Of a stretch of DNA of 64,000 bases, positions 43,332 to 52,963 are shown one piece after another. Location: contig OZ240674.1 of the NCBI GenBank assembly GCA_965198795.1, positions 1,922,001 through 1,986,000 on the forward strand, read 5' to 3'. Both the position numbers and the translations under genes were made by a program. The notes below the pieces were generated by a model, which searched no databases, was not told the origin of the DNA, and saw only the letters and a program-made list of their open reading frames with translations. This DNA is from G965198795 sp965198795. GTDB lineage: Bacteria > Pseudomonadota > Alphaproteobacteria > Rhodospirillales > Casp-alpha2. The first letter of the stretch is position 1; each line of letters opens with the position of its first letter.

Positions 43332-44147
43332 ATGACCACCCGGCCTGAAACGCGCATCGCGCGCCGCTTCGCCGCCTTGAAGGCGCAAGGCCGCGCCGGG
43401 CTCGTGACGTTCACCACCGCCGGCGACCCGTCTCTGGCGGCCGCCGAGCAAATCCTGACGGGCTTGCCGGAAGCGGGCGCCGACTTGATTGAAATCGGCA
43501 TGCCGTTTTCCGATCCCATGGCCGACGGTCCGGCGATCCAGGCAAGTTCTCTGCGTGCTTTGAAGGGGGGCGTGACGCTCAGGAAAACGCTTGATCTGGT
43601 GGCGCGCTTCCGCGCTAGGGACAACGACACGCCGGTCATCCTGATGGGATATTACAACCCAATCCACATCTACGGCGTGGATGCGTTTCTGAAAGACGCG
43701 GCCGCGGCCGGCGCCGACGGCTTGATCGTCGTTGATTTGCCGCCGGAAGAGGCGGGCGAGCTTTGTATCCCGGCAGTGCAGGCGGGCGTCAACTTCATCC
43801 ACCTGGCCGCGCCGACGACCACGGATGAACGCCTGCCCCGCGTGCTTGAGCATGCGTCCGGTTTCGTCTATTTCGTTTCCATCACCGGCGTTACCGGCAC
43901 CAGGTCCGCCGATATCGGGGACGTGGAAGGTCACGTCCGGCGCATCAAGGCCAGGACCGATCTTCCGGTCGCCGTCGGCTTCGGCGTAAAGACCGCGGAA
44001 CAGGTCAGGGAAATAGCCGGCGTCGCCGACGCGGCCGTTGTGGGTTCCGCCCTGGCCGACGTCGTGGCGGAAGACCCGATGGCCGATGACGCCGCGGCCA
44101 GAGTCCTCGCCAAGGTCCGCGAACTCGCCGCCGGGGTTCGAGGCTGA
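43332..44147 (+). CDS. trpA: Tryptophan synthase alpha chain
   Basis: A 271-residue TIM barrel that cleaves indole-glycerol phosphate to indole for channeling to TrpB. The catalytic glutamate is in LIEIGMPFSDPMADGP near 52-67, with ILMGYYNPI and the catalytic-aspartate segment DGLIVVDLPPEE. The phosphate site VGFGVKTAEQV is near 215. It is co-transcribed with trpB. Confidence 0.97.
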   Translation: MTTRPETRIARRFAALKAQGRAGLVTFTTAGDPSLAAAEQILTGLPEAGADLIEIGMPFSDPMADGPAIQASSLRALKGGVTLRKTLDLVARFRARDNDTPVILMGYYNPIHIYGVDAFLKDAAAAGADGLIVVDLPPEEAGELCIPAVQAGVNFIHLAAPTTTDERLPRVLEHASGFVYFVSITGVTGTRSADIGDVEGHVRRIKARTDLPVAVGFGVKTAEQVREIAGVADAAVVGSALADVVAEDPMADDAAARVLAKVRELAAGVRG

Positions 44148-44149
44148 TT

Positions 44150-44220
44150 TTCCCGTCATTCCCGCGCGGACTGGAATCCGGACATTCACATACCGGACTC
44201 CCGCTTTCGCGGAAGGGACG
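44150..44220. repeat. Short dispersed palindrome copy between trpA and accD
   Basis: CGTCATTCCCGCGCGGACTG followed by GGAATCC and GGACTCCCGCTTTCGCGGAA form an inverted pair of the same GGGA(A/G)TCC/TCCCGC type found in the miniature elements at 27.8, 34.5 and 38.7 kb. It can fold into a hairpin in the trpA-accD transcript. Confidence 0.6.
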
Positions 44221-44256
44221 CTAAAAGTAGACACTGAAAAGGCTTAGGGACCCTCC

Positions 44257-45222
44257 ATGAACTGGCTGCGTGATTTCGTCCGCCCGAAACTCAAACAACT
44301 GGTCGGCGGCGCCAGGGAAATTCCGGACAACCTCTGGCGCAAATGCCCCGATTGCCAGCAGATGATCTTTCACCGGGATTTGGAAAAGAACCTGCGTGTC
44401 TGCCAGCACTGCGGTCATCACATGCGCCTCAACGCGCGCGAGCGCCTGGAAATGCTGTTCGACGGCGGAGCGTTCGAGAAGATCGCCTATGACGAACCTG
44501 CCGCCGATCCCCTGAGGTTCCGCGACCGGGAACGTTACACGGATCGGCTGAGGCGCGCCCAGTCAAAAACCGGGGAACATGACGCGCTGATCGCGGGCGT
44601 TGGCCGGATCAATGAAACGCCCGCCGTCGCCGCCGCCCTTAATTTCGATTTCATGGGGGGCTCCATGGGCGCCGCCATGGGCGCCGCCTTCATCGCGGCC
44701 GCCCGGAAGGCCGTGGATGAAAAAGCGGCTTTTATCGTCGCGCCGTCGTCCGGCGGGGCGCGCATGCAGGAAGGCGTCCTTGGTCTGATGCAGATGGCCC
44801 GCACCACGGTCGCCATCGAGGAAGTCAAGGACGCCGGTCTTCCGTTCATCGTGTTACTGACCGATCCGACGACCGGCGGTGTGACGGCGAGCTTCGCCAT
44901 GCTGGGCGATATCCATATTTCGGAACCGGGCGCCGTTATCGGCTTCGCCGGTCAACGCGTGATTGAGCAGACCATCCGCGAGACGCTGCCCGATGGTTTC
45001 CAGCGCGCGGAATATCTTCTGGAACACGGCATGATCGACATGATCGTGCCGAGATCGGAGTTGAAAGACGCCATCGCGCGGGTCTGTAAGTTGCTGATCC
45101 ATCCGGAACCGGGCAATCCCCCGGCCAAGGGCGCGGACACGAACGCCGGGCCGTTGGAAGGCGACGTCCCGCCGCCTCTGGGCGCGCCGGACGACGGGCC
45201 CGGCGCCCGGCCTTCCCGGTAA
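44257..45222 (+). CDS. accD: Acetyl-CoA carboxylase carboxyltransferase subunit beta
   Basis: A 321-residue subunit that, with AccA, transfers carboxyl from biotin to acetyl-CoA for fatty acid synthesis. The N-terminal zinc ribbon has CPDC and CQHC (about residues 30-52). The crotonase-like core has GGSMGAAMGAAF, PSSGGARMQEG and DPTTGGVTASFAMLGD. A proline-rich acidic tail of about 30 residues ends the protein. It lies between trpA and folC, the usual place in alphaproteobacteria. Confidence 0.96.
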   Translation: MNWLRDFVRPKLKQLVGGAREIPDNLWRKCPDCQQMIFHRDLEKNLRVCQHCGHHMRLNARERLEMLFDGGAFEKIAYDEPAADPLRFRDRERYTDRLRRAQSKTGEHDALIAGVGRINETPAVAAALNFDFMGGSMGAAMGAAFIAAARKAVDEKAAFIVAPSSGGARMQEGVLGLMQMARTTVAIEEVKDAGLPFIVLLTDPTTGGVTASFAMLGDIHISEPGAVIGFAGQRVIEQTIRETLPDGFQRAEYLLEHGMIDMIVPRSELKDAIARVCKLLIHPEPGNPPAKGADTNAGPLEGDVPPPLGAPDDGPGARPSR

Positions 45223-45279
45223 CGCCCGCCGTCCCGCCCTTCGCCGGAATGACGGCCTTAATCATCTGAAAGCCCGGCC

Positions 45280-46608
45280 ATGACCCAGGAAAAATCCGCC
45301 CGTGACCATGACGCGGTTCTCGCGCGTCTGGCGGACCTGCACCCGAAGCTGATCGATCTGTCTCTTGACCGGGTGCGCGGGCTGCTGGCGGATCTGGAAA
45401 ACCCGCACCATTACCTGCCTCCCGTGGTCCATGTGGCGGGGACGAACGGTAAAGGCTCGCTCCTGGCCTATTTGCGGGCCGGACTGGAGGCGGCGGATTA
45501 CCGGGTGCATGTCTACACCTCGCCTCATCTCGTAAAGTTCAACGAACGCATCAGACTCGCGGGCGAACTGATACCGGACGGGGACCTGACGGCGCTTCTG
45601 GAGGACGTCGAAAGGGTCAACGCGGGCAGGCCGATCACATATTTCGAGATCACCACGGCCGCGGCGTTCCTGGCCTTCGCCAATGTGGAAGCGGACGTGT
45701 TGCTGCTGGAGACGGGGCTCGGCGGGCGGCTGGACGCGACGAACGTGACGCCCAAACCGCTCCTGAACGCCATCACGCCGGTGCATCTGGATCACCAGCG
45801 GTTCCTGGGCGGCACGATCGCCGAGATCGCGGGCGAGAAGGCGGGCGTCATGCGCCGGAGCGTGCCCTGCGTGGTGGCGGAGCAGGACCCGGAGGGCTTG
45901 CGGATTATCGAGGCGCGCGCGTCGGAGAAACTAACGCCGCTGACGCGCGCCGGGTTTGATTATCACTACCGCCGGGACGGCGATGAGTTGGTCTTCGTTC
46001 GCGAAGACGACCCCAAGGCCGGGCGGGAAAGCCGCTGGCCGCTGCCCAGTCTGCCGGGCGCGCATCAATTGGGAAACGCGGCGCAAGCCCTCGCCTGCTT
46101 CGACGCCATGGCAGGCTTTTCGATTCCAAGACAGGCCCGCGCCCAGGCCCTCGGCCGGGCCGAATGGCCGGCCCGCCTGCAACGCTTGGCGCGGGGTCCC
46201 CTTGTCGACGCGCTGCCCGGCGGATGGGAACTTTGGCTGGATGGCGGGCACAACCCGGCGGCCGGCGCCGCGATCAGGGATTACGCGGCGGAGAACTGGG
46301 GGGGCGAACCGCTCCACGTCGTTTGCGGTCTGATGAACACCAAGGACCCGGCGGGCTTTTTGAGGGCCGTCACGCAACACGCCGACAGTCTCGCCTGTGT
46401 CGATATTCCGGGCGAGGCGAACACGCTGAGGGCGGAGGAACTGGCCGAGGCCGCGCGCGGGATCGGCGTCTATCCGACAATCCCTGGCGGCGTCGCCGCC
46501 GCGTTAAACAACATCGTCACTGGCGCGGCCGCTCCGGCCCCCCCCGCCCGGGTGCTGATCTGCGGCTCGCTTTACCTGGCGGGGACGGTCTTGCTGGAGA
46601 ACGGCTAG
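45280..46608 (+). CDS. folC: Folylpolyglutamate synthase/dihydrofolate synthase
   Basis: A 442-residue Mur-ligase-type ATPase that adds glutamate to dihydropteroate and folates. The P-loop is HVAGTNGKGS near 48-57; YTSPHLVKFNERI and LLLETGLGGRLDATNV are FolC signatures; LDGGHNPAA near 325 is the C-domain motif. It follows accD by 57 bases. No separate folP or folE is in the window. Confidence 0.95.
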   Translation: MTQEKSARDHDAVLARLADLHPKLIDLSLDRVRGLLADLENPHHYLPPVVHVAGTNGKGSLLAYLRAGLEAADYRVHVYTSPHLVKFNERIRLAGELIPDGDLTALLEDVERVNAGRPITYFEITTAAAFLAFANVEADVLLLETGLGGRLDATNVTPKPLLNAITPVHLDHQRFLGGTIAEIAGEKAGVMRRSVPCVVAEQDPEGLRIIEARASEKLTPLTRAGFDYHYRRDGDELVFVREDDPKAGRESRWPLPSLPGAHQLGNAAQALACFDAMAGFSIPRQARAQALGRAEWPARLQRLARGPLVDALPGGWELWLDGGHNPAAGAAIRDYAAENWGGEPLHVVCGLMNTKDPAGFLRAVTQHADSLACVDIPGEANTLRAEELAEAARGIGVYPTIPGGVAAALNNIVTGAAAPAPPARVLICGSLYLAGTVLLENG

Positions 46609-46681
46609 GCGCGAGCGGACGCCGGTCCGGCTTTCTTCGGCGCGCTGTCCGGACGCGCCTGGAATCTCATCCGTGCGTGGT

Positions 46682-48032
46682 TCACGCGACGTGGACGGTA
46701 ACGTCATAGCCGAGTGATTTCAGCGCTTTCGATGTCCGCCTGTTCCTTGGCGGGAAATCCTCCGGCAACGCCCAGCCCACAAGTTCACCAAGAGAGTTGA
46801 TGCCGAGACCGTGCATTTTCCATTTTGGGTCATTCACCGCCTTCCAGAGGCGCTCGGGCAACTCCGCGTTTGCGCCTCCATAGAGAACATATTGAAAAAG
46901 TTCTTTGACGCGGCCGCCGTCGGACTCGCGCTCGTTCCAGATGCGCCTTGAAAACGCCGCGACTTTATCTTCCATAATGTACGAAGCGCCCTTGTCCGGG
47001 ATATCTGCGGCCTTGTTCGCCACCGGTTGGGCGGTTCTTTTGATCGCGTACACCTTCGTGCAGATGTCCCGGAATTGTTCGTAGGTCATCGCATCCAGGC
47101 GTTCCTTCGCCAATGCGCGCTGAAGAAACGGCGCGGTGACATTAAGCATTTCGTCTTTATGTAAAGGGGCTTCCGGCAGATGACGCCGCCGCCAGTCCAA
47201 CGCCTCGGCCAATGCTTTGTCCCGGCGGTTCTTGTTCGCCTCAAAAAGGGCGGGGTAGATGTTTTTTTGTCCCGTCGAAAGTGCGGTGATAATGATGCGC
47301 ATGAAGAAACTGAGCCGCCTGGGCGCCGGCGGGCGCGGAGTCGTTGACCCAAGAAGGACGGTTTTCGAGCAAACTGGCTTTATCCCTAATATCCCTGAGA
47401 TATTGCAACGTCGAACGCCATTCTTTGAGGAAACGCCGCTAGTTTTCATCCGCGCTTTTTTTCGGTTCGATCCGCACAAGACCGGGCCATGTGGAGAAGC
47501 GCAGGCTTTTCCAGAAATGTGTGGAGTCAGGCTCTTTGGAGCGAAGCTCGGCATCTCTTTTCTTCATTTTCGTAAGCAATTCGTCAGTTAACGGCGTGGC
47601 TTTGTCCTTCAAGACATCAAAGAGGGCGCGCAAGCCGCCCGCCATCTCGTCATTGATCTCCTCTTTGGGGAAGAAGCATCCGGCTTCCACGTTCCGCCGC
47701 CAAGCGCTATCGGTAAGATTGGCCGAGCCGACGTAAACGCCTTCGCCGCGCCACCAGATGACCTTGGCGTGGTGATGTTGAACGAGCCGGCACGTGAAGT
47801 CAGCCGATTGCCTTTTCAGAAAGGTTTCCAGAATTTTGACGCTTACAGCAACGCTGTCGTCGAGGCGTCCTTAGAATTCCAAGTGGATTTTATTTTTCCA
47901 ACACCAATCGAAAAGCAACGATGCGTCCGTCGCATAAGCAACCGCCGCCAAAACCTCTTTCGTGTTATCCGCGGCTCTCTCAATGATGTTCCGAAGGTAA
48001 CGCCCGTTGACGCCGCCCATATAGAATTCCAT
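46682..48032 (-). pseudogene. Phospholipase-D-family (PLD) nuclease-like protein, broken
   Basis: A good start (ATG 48032 after AAGGAGA) opens a frame reading EFYMGGVNGRYLRNIIERA. An in-frame TAA at 47871-47873 interrupts HLEF/GRLDDSVAVS. The frame continues with the PLD HxK motif HHHAKVIWW and GSANLTDSAW, then meets a TAG at 47439-47441. A one-base insertion in the CCC at 47271-47273 finally shifts into the frame that runs as KNIYPALFEANKN to the end at 46682. About 450 codons are otherwise collinear. Three lesions mean the gene is dead but recently so. Related PLD proteins are nuclease- or helicase-associated; the exact role is unknown. Confidence 0.82.
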
Positions 48033-48197
48033 GGTTAAGGTCTCCTTTCCCGCGCCGCGCCTGGCGCCGAAAGGCCAGACGCCCCCGCGAGGCCGTCAAC
48101 CATGTCAAAAATGCGGGGGTGAACGCGCCTGATTTCATATCGCCCTAGGCTGGCTGGGCGTCATGACGGCGAAAGCCGGGGCGGTGTCCGGACGCGC

Positions 48198-48968
48198 CTA
48201 GAAAACGTCCTTCCGGCGGCGCGTTTCGGCGAACACTTCCACCAGGGGCGCGCCCGCCATGCCGATGGTCCGCTGAAGGTTTTCACTGCCGGGACGCAGA
48301 AACGGGTTGGTCTTGAACTCCTCGCCCAGCGACGAGGGCACCGTCCGCTCGCCCCTGGCCCTGGCCGCGTCAACGTCTTTCATGCGCCGCGCCAGGTCCG
48401 CGTTGCCTGGCTCGACGGACAGCGCGAAGCGGCCATTGGCCTGGGTGTATTCATGGGCGCAATATACCTGGGTCTCGGGCGGCAGTTCCAGGAAGTATTG
48501 CAATGACCGCCACATCTGCGGAGCGGTGCCCTCGGTCAGGCGGCCGCAGCCCATGGCGAACAGGGTGTCGCCGCAAAAGAGCGCGTCCGACTCCTCGAAC
48601 CAGTACATGACGTGGCCGCTGGTGTGGCCGGGAACGAAGAACACCTTGGCTTCCGCGTTTCCCAACTTATAGACGTCGCCATGCCCCACCTCGGCGCCGA
48701 TGCCGGGAATGCGGTGGGCGTCTTTCCCGGCGCCGACGACGACGCAGCCCGTGCGCCGCTGAATTTCCTTGTTTCCCCCCACATGATCGCCGTGGTGATG
48801 GGTGTTCAGGATGTGGGTGATCTTCCAGCCCAGCCGGTCCGCCTCCGCCAGGACGGGTTCCCAAACGGCCGGATCAACCACCGCCGTCGTCTCCGTTTCC
48901 GGACAGCGCGCAAGATAAACGTAGTTATCGTTCAGGACGGGGATTTGGTGGATTTGCAGACGGCTCAT
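48198..48968 (-). CDS. gloB: Hydroxyacylglutathione hydrolase (glyoxalase II)
   Basis: A 256-residue metallo-beta-lactamase-fold hydrolase that converts S-lactoylglutathione to lactate and glutathione. The binuclear metal motif is NTHHHGDHVGG near 52-62. Further ligands are in PGHTSGH, CGDTLFAMGCGR and YCAHEYT. The C-terminal HAGH domain contains SLGEEFKTNPFLR. The ATG at 48968 (MSRLQIHQIPVLNDNYVYL) is the family start. It lies downstream of trxA but beyond an intrinsic terminator. Confidence 0.95.
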   Translation of the reverse strand: MSRLQIHQIPVLNDNYVYLARCPETETTAVVDPAVWEPVLAEADRLGWKITHILNTHHHGDHVGGNKEIQRRTGCVVVGAGKDAHRIPGIGAEVGHGDVYKLGNAEAKVFFVPGHTSGHVMYWFEESDALFCGDTLFAMGCGRLTEGTAPQMWRSLQYFLELPPETQVYCAHEYTQANGRFALSVEPGNADLARRMKDVDAARARGERTVPSSLGEEFKTNPFLRPGSENLQRTIGMAGAPLVEVFAETRRRKDVF

Positions 48969-48984
48969 GATGAAAACCCTCAAA

Positions 48985-49010
48985 CAAAAAAGCCCGGCTT
49001 TCAGGGCCGG
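48985..49010 (-). terminator. Intrinsic terminator of the addBA-trxA operon
   Basis: On the minus strand CCGGC and GCCGG arms (plus-strand 49006-49010 and 48994-48998) form a hairpin with a seven-base loop, followed by a run of six T. It lies just after the trxA stop and before gloB. Confidence 0.8.
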
Positions 49011-49029
49011 ACCTTTGAAAGGCGGCAAC

Positions 49030-49347
49030 TCAGACGTTTTGGTCGATCCATTCGGCCAGCTTGCTTTTCGGCAACGCGCCGATCTTTGTGGCGGCGACCT
49101 CGCCGTCCTTGAAGATCATCAGGGTGGGAATGCCGCGCACGCCGTATCTGCTCGGCGTGCCGGGATTTTCGTCGATGTTCACTTTCGCGATCATGATCTT
49201 TTCACCGTACTCGGTGTCCAGCTCTTCCAGGGCCGGAGCGATCTGTTTACAAGGGCCGCACCATTCCGCCCAGAAGTCCACGAGCACCGGCTTGGAGGAT
49301 TTCAAGACGTCGGAGTCGAATGACGAGTCACTGACGGATTTGGGCAT
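49030..49347 (-). CDS. trxA: Thioredoxin
   Basis: A 105-residue cytoplasmic thioredoxin. The redox site is WCGPC near residue 30, preceded by VLVDFWAEW. The cis-proline loop is RGIPTLMIFKDGE. It is the last gene of the tsaE-amgK-murU-addB-addA-trxA row, read leftwards, and is followed by a terminator. It starts 112 bases after the addA stop. Confidence 0.97.
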   Translation of the reverse strand: MPKSVSDSSFDSDVLKSSKPVLVDFWAEWCGPCKQIAPALEELDTEYGEKIMIAKVNIDENPGTPSRYGVRGIPTLMIFKDGEVAATKIGALPKSKLAEWIDQNV

Positions 49348-49459
49348 ATGATAAACCTTTCAAAGGGTTGGGACAGCGCTTTCACGCACTGCATTTATTG
49401 CGAAAAAGCGCCGTATTCCGCGCCCTGGCCGTGAATCTTAGGGAGCCCGCCAAAGCCCG

Positions 49460-52400
49460 TCAAGCGCGCCTGTCCCCTATATCATCCACATGGTCCAAGA
49501 GATCGTCCGGCAACGGCGTCAGGCGCGGGCCGTCCGTCCACAAAAGAACGCAGCGCACGGTTTTGCCGGGATAGATCGCTTGAAGCGCGCTCCGGTATCC
49601 GGCCATCTGTTTCAAATAGACGGGCGGGACATCCCTGGCGCGGCGCGGCGGCGGACGGTTGGTCTTATAATCCAGCACGGCCACCTCGTTTCCGCTCACT
49701 AACAACCGGTCCACGCGCGCGCTGATGACGCGGCCGTTGACCAGGCCGGTCAATGACGCTTCGGCGCGCGATCCCGGCCCGAACAGGGGGGACGCGGCGG
49801 GATCGGACAGCACGGCCAGCGTCTCCTCCAGGATTTCCGATTGCTCCCCGCCGCTTAGGCCGTGGGTCGGGCGCGCGAGATAGGCGGCGGCGCGCCGTTC
49901 CCGCTCCGCCCCGGCCAGGTCGGGCAGGAACTGCAAGAGCTTGTGGATCAGATGGCCGCGCTTGAAGCGGTCCCGCTTACCGCCCGCGAGCGGGGACTGC
50001 CCCGCCGGTTCGTCGTCGGGGCGGCTGGGGACCAGAGGGGCGGGCGGGTCCGGTTCCGCCGCAGGCGCCGCCGCCGCCCAACCGGGCAGCGCCTGGACGC
50101 TGGGCTCCGCCGCCTCCCTGGCGACGGGGGACGTGTCCGCCTTTCCGGTTCGCAGCCGGTAAAAGATCCCGCCGTCCCGCTCGAAGGTTTTCGCTGCGCC
50201 GTCCGCTTCCAGGCCCGCCCGCGTCATGGCGTGCCAACCGTCGTCGGCGGGTGCGCCGTGCCCCACCACATAAAGCCGGTCGGCGGCGCGGGTGAGGCCC
50301 ACGTAAAGCAAGCGCCGGTCCTCGCGCGCGGAGGCCGTTTCGAAGTCGTCCCGCAGCTTGAGGCCATATTCGGGCGCGTCCGCTTTCGAGACCGACAGGA
50401 ACGGAAGCGGCGGCGCGTCCGGGTTCGGTCCCGGATCAAGATAAAAAGGCGGCGCTTTTGGCCCGCCGCCGCCGCGCCTTGCGCGGACCTTGTTGTTGAC
50501 CAGAAAGACGATGGGCGCCTCCAGGCCCTTGGCGCCATGCACGGTCATGACCCGAACCGCGTCGTCCGTCGCGTCCATCTCGCGCTTCACGACGGGTTTG
50601 CCGATTCGCAGGTGGTGCAGGAAGCCCTCTAGCGACGGCGGGTTGTCCCGCTCGTACCCCAGCGCCTGGGAAAGAAACTCGTCAATGGGGTCTTCCGCGT
50701 CCGGCCCCAGGCGCGACAACAGCGCCTTGCCGCCGCCAAGACCCGTCAGGACGGATTGATAGAACTCGAAAGGCGGCGCCTGGTCCGCGTCGGCGAGCAC
50801 CCGTTTCAGGAAAGCCGCCGCCCCGCCCCAGGCCGCCCTCTCGCCGGCCCGCGCCCGCAGGGCGCGCCACAGGGAGCCGGGCCGCCCCGGCGCCAAGGCG
50901 ATCAAGTCGTCGTCGGTGAGACCGGCGAACGGGCTTTTCAGAACCGCCGCCAGGGTCAGGTCGTCATCGGGCAGCAGCGCGAACCGCCCCAGCGCGATCA
51001 AGTCCATGACGGCGATATGGCCGGTCAGCCGCAAGCGGTCCGAGCCCGCGACCGGAACATTCAGCTGCTTCAAGGCGCGGATCAGCGGTCCCGCCATTTG
51101 ACGCCGGTCGCGAAGCAGGATCAGGATATCGCCGGGCCGGACCGGGCGGCCCTGGGACGCGAGCGTTTCCCCGGTCTGGAGCCAGTCCTTGATCCGCCGC
51201 GCGACGCGCTGGGAGAGAAGCTCCGGCGCGTTGCCGCTGGGCGGCTGATCGACCGGGTTGTCGATATCTTCTGGCGCGTCCCCCTCGTCCGCCTCGACGG
51301 GCGGCCACAGCTCGACCAGGCCCGGCGCGCTCGCGCGATGCGTCTGGTGGCGGATGATTTGCTGAGCCGTGGGGGAGGTTTCCGCGACCAGACCAGACCG
51401 GGCGCCGGGTTCGGAGAAAACCGCGTCCACGGCGCGCATCACCGCGTCGACAGAGCGGAACGACAGCGCCAATTGGATGGGGGGATCGACGAAGCGGGCG
51501 TCCCGCCCGGATTGTTTCAGCCGGGCGGCCAGGCGGGCGCGTTCGCCGTCAAAGCCCTCCGGGTCCGCGCCTTGAAAGCTGAAGATCGACTGCTTCCGGT
51601 CGCCGACGACGAAGAATGTCCGGTTTTCGCGCTTGTCCTCCGGCCAGGCCCCCAAACCGGTGAAGAAGTCCGCGCTCAAAAGGGACAACAGCCGCCACTG
51701 ATCCGGCGTCGTGTCCTGGGCCTCGTCCAGCAGGATGTGCGCGACGCCGCCATCCAGCTTGAAGTGCACCCAGGACGCGCCCGAGCCGTCGTCCAACAGG
51801 TCGAGCGCGCGGGCGATCAGGTCGTCATAATCCAGTTCCGCCCGCTGGGTCTTAATGACCTGATAGTGATTGATGACGGCGGCCCCGACGCGAAGCGCCG
51901 CAGCGGTCATCTTGGCCATGTCGAGCGCCCGGCGGCGGTCCGACACGCCGGCCACCCGCTCGCGTTCGGTGAACAGGATGGGCGTGATCTCGGGGGCGGC
52001 GGTCCGCAGAGTCTTCGTCCCCATGGCGCGGTCGGCGCGCGGTTGGCCGGTGTTGGTCAGAAAGGCCGAGGCGTAACCATCCTTGTCGAAAAAGCCCTTA
52101 ACACGATCTTCCGGGGATTGTTTCAGCCAGGCGTCCAGCTTGTCCGCCAGCCCGGCGTCCGTCTTCTTCTCGCTTCGCGTTCGCAAAAGCTCCACGGCCA
52201 GTCTCAATCCATCCGTGTCGGCCGGGGGGGCGTCGCGGACGACATCCGCCTCCGTCATGCCGGGCGCGACGGACAGGCGGTCATGAACATCCGCCAGCAA
52301 CCGCGCCAATCCGCCCCCCGCCCGTCTCAGATGGCGGTCGAGGATTTGCCTGCGCTCGCTCAAGGCCTCGATCAGCCGCTCGAAGGCCGTCTCGTCCAGG

Positions 52401-52963
52401 CGCGTGATCAGGAGATTGAAGGCGGCGGCGTTCTCGGAGTCCGGTTCCCTCGCCATGTCGTCGATCAGCCGGTCCCGGGCTTCCCTCAAACGGGCGCGCG
52501 CGCCGTTTTCGTCGATGACCTGGAAATGGGGGGCCAAACCGGCCTCCAGGGGGAAGCGTCCCAGCAGACTTTCGCAAAAGGCGTGGATGGTGCGGATTTT
52601 AACGCCGTCCGGGGCCTCGGACACGACGGCGAACAGCCGCCGCGCCTCCGTCAGCCGATCCGCGTCGGGCGCCGCGCCCAGCAACCCGGTCAAATCCCTC
52701 GTCAGGTCCCCGGGCGTCATGGCCGCCCACGCCGCCAGCCGGGCGTTCAGGCGGTTTCGCATCTCGGCGGCGGCGGCCTTGGTGTAGGTGAGGCACAGGA
52801 TCTCGCTGGGCGGCACGCGTATTAGAAGCAAACGCAGGATGCGCGCGGTCAAAACCTGGGTCTTGCCGGTGCCGGCGTTGGCGGACACCCAGGCGGAATG
52901 GGCCGGGTCGCTGGCGGCGCGCTGGGCCGCGGTAAGGGGTTTGGCGGGCGTCAGGTCGGTCAT
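49460..52963 (-). CDS. addA: Double-strand break repair helicase-nuclease AddA
   Basis: A 1167-residue UvrD/PcrA-type helicase fused to a RecB-type nuclease, working with AddB to resect DNA ends for RecA. Walker A is ANAGTGKTQVLTARI near residue 30; the DEAQD motif II and later VMTVHGAKGLEAPIVFL (motif V) are present; LLYVGLTRAADRLYVVG is motif VI. The C-terminal nuclease has VAVLDYKTN. It overlaps addB by four bases. This is the alphaproteobacterial AddAB form. Confidence 0.95.
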   Translation of the reverse strand: MTDLTPAKPLTAAQRAASDPAHSAWVSANAGTGKTQVLTARILRLLLIRVPPSEILCLTYTKAAAAEMRNRLNARLAAWAAMTPGDLTRDLTGLLGAAPDADRLTEARRLFAVVSEAPDGVKIRTIHAFCESLLGRFPLEAGLAPHFQVIDENGARARLREARDRLIDDMAREPDSENAAAFNLLITRLDETAFERLIEALSERRQILDRHLRRAGGGLARLLADVHDRLSVAPGMTEADVVRDAPPADTDGLRLAVELLRTRSEKKTDAGLADKLDAWLKQSPEDRVKGFFDKDGYASAFLTNTGQPRADRAMGTKTLRTAAPEITPILFTERERVAGVSDRRRALDMAKMTAAALRVGAAVINHYQVIKTQRAELDYDDLIARALDLLDDGSGASWVHFKLDGGVAHILLDEAQDTTPDQWRLLSLLSADFFTGLGAWPEDKRENRTFFVVGDRKQSIFSFQGADPEGFDGERARLAARLKQSGRDARFVDPPIQLALSFRSVDAVMRAVDAVFSEPGARSGLVAETSPTAQQIIRHQTHRASAPGLVELWPPVEADEGDAPEDIDNPVDQPPSGNAPELLSQRVARRIKDWLQTGETLASQGRPVRPGDILILLRDRRQMAGPLIRALKQLNVPVAGSDRLRLTGHIAVMDLIALGRFALLPDDDLTLAAVLKSPFAGLTDDDLIALAPGRPGSLWRALRARAGERAAWGGAAAFLKRVLADADQAPPFEFYQSVLTGLGGGKALLSRLGPDAEDPIDEFLSQALGYERDNPPSLEGFLHHLRIGKPVVKREMDATDDAVRVMTVHGAKGLEAPIVFLVNNKVRARRGGGGPKAPPFYLDPGPNPDAPPLPFLSVSKADAPEYGLKLRDDFETASAREDRRLLYVGLTRAADRLYVVGHGAPADDGWHAMTRAGLEADGAAKTFERDGGIFYRLRTGKADTSPVAREAAEPSVQALPGWAAAAPAAEPDPPAPLVPSRPDDEPAGQSPLAGGKRDRFKRGHLIHKLLQFLPDLAGAERERRAAAYLARPTHGLSGGEQSEILEETLAVLSDPAASPLFGPGSRAEASLTGLVNGRVISARVDRLLVSGNEVAVLDYKTNRPPPRRARDVPPVYLKQMAGYRSALQAIYPGKTVRCVLLWTDGPRLTPLPDDLLDHVDDIGDRRA

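Noticed and set aside
47439..47873. Programmed stop-codon readthrough in the PLD-family gene
   Set aside because: Two different stop codons plus a separate frameshift point to decay; no recoding element is visible.
50756..52825. A 689-codon frame antisense to addA
   Set aside because: Same reason: shadow frame of a well-conserved helicase-nuclease gene.
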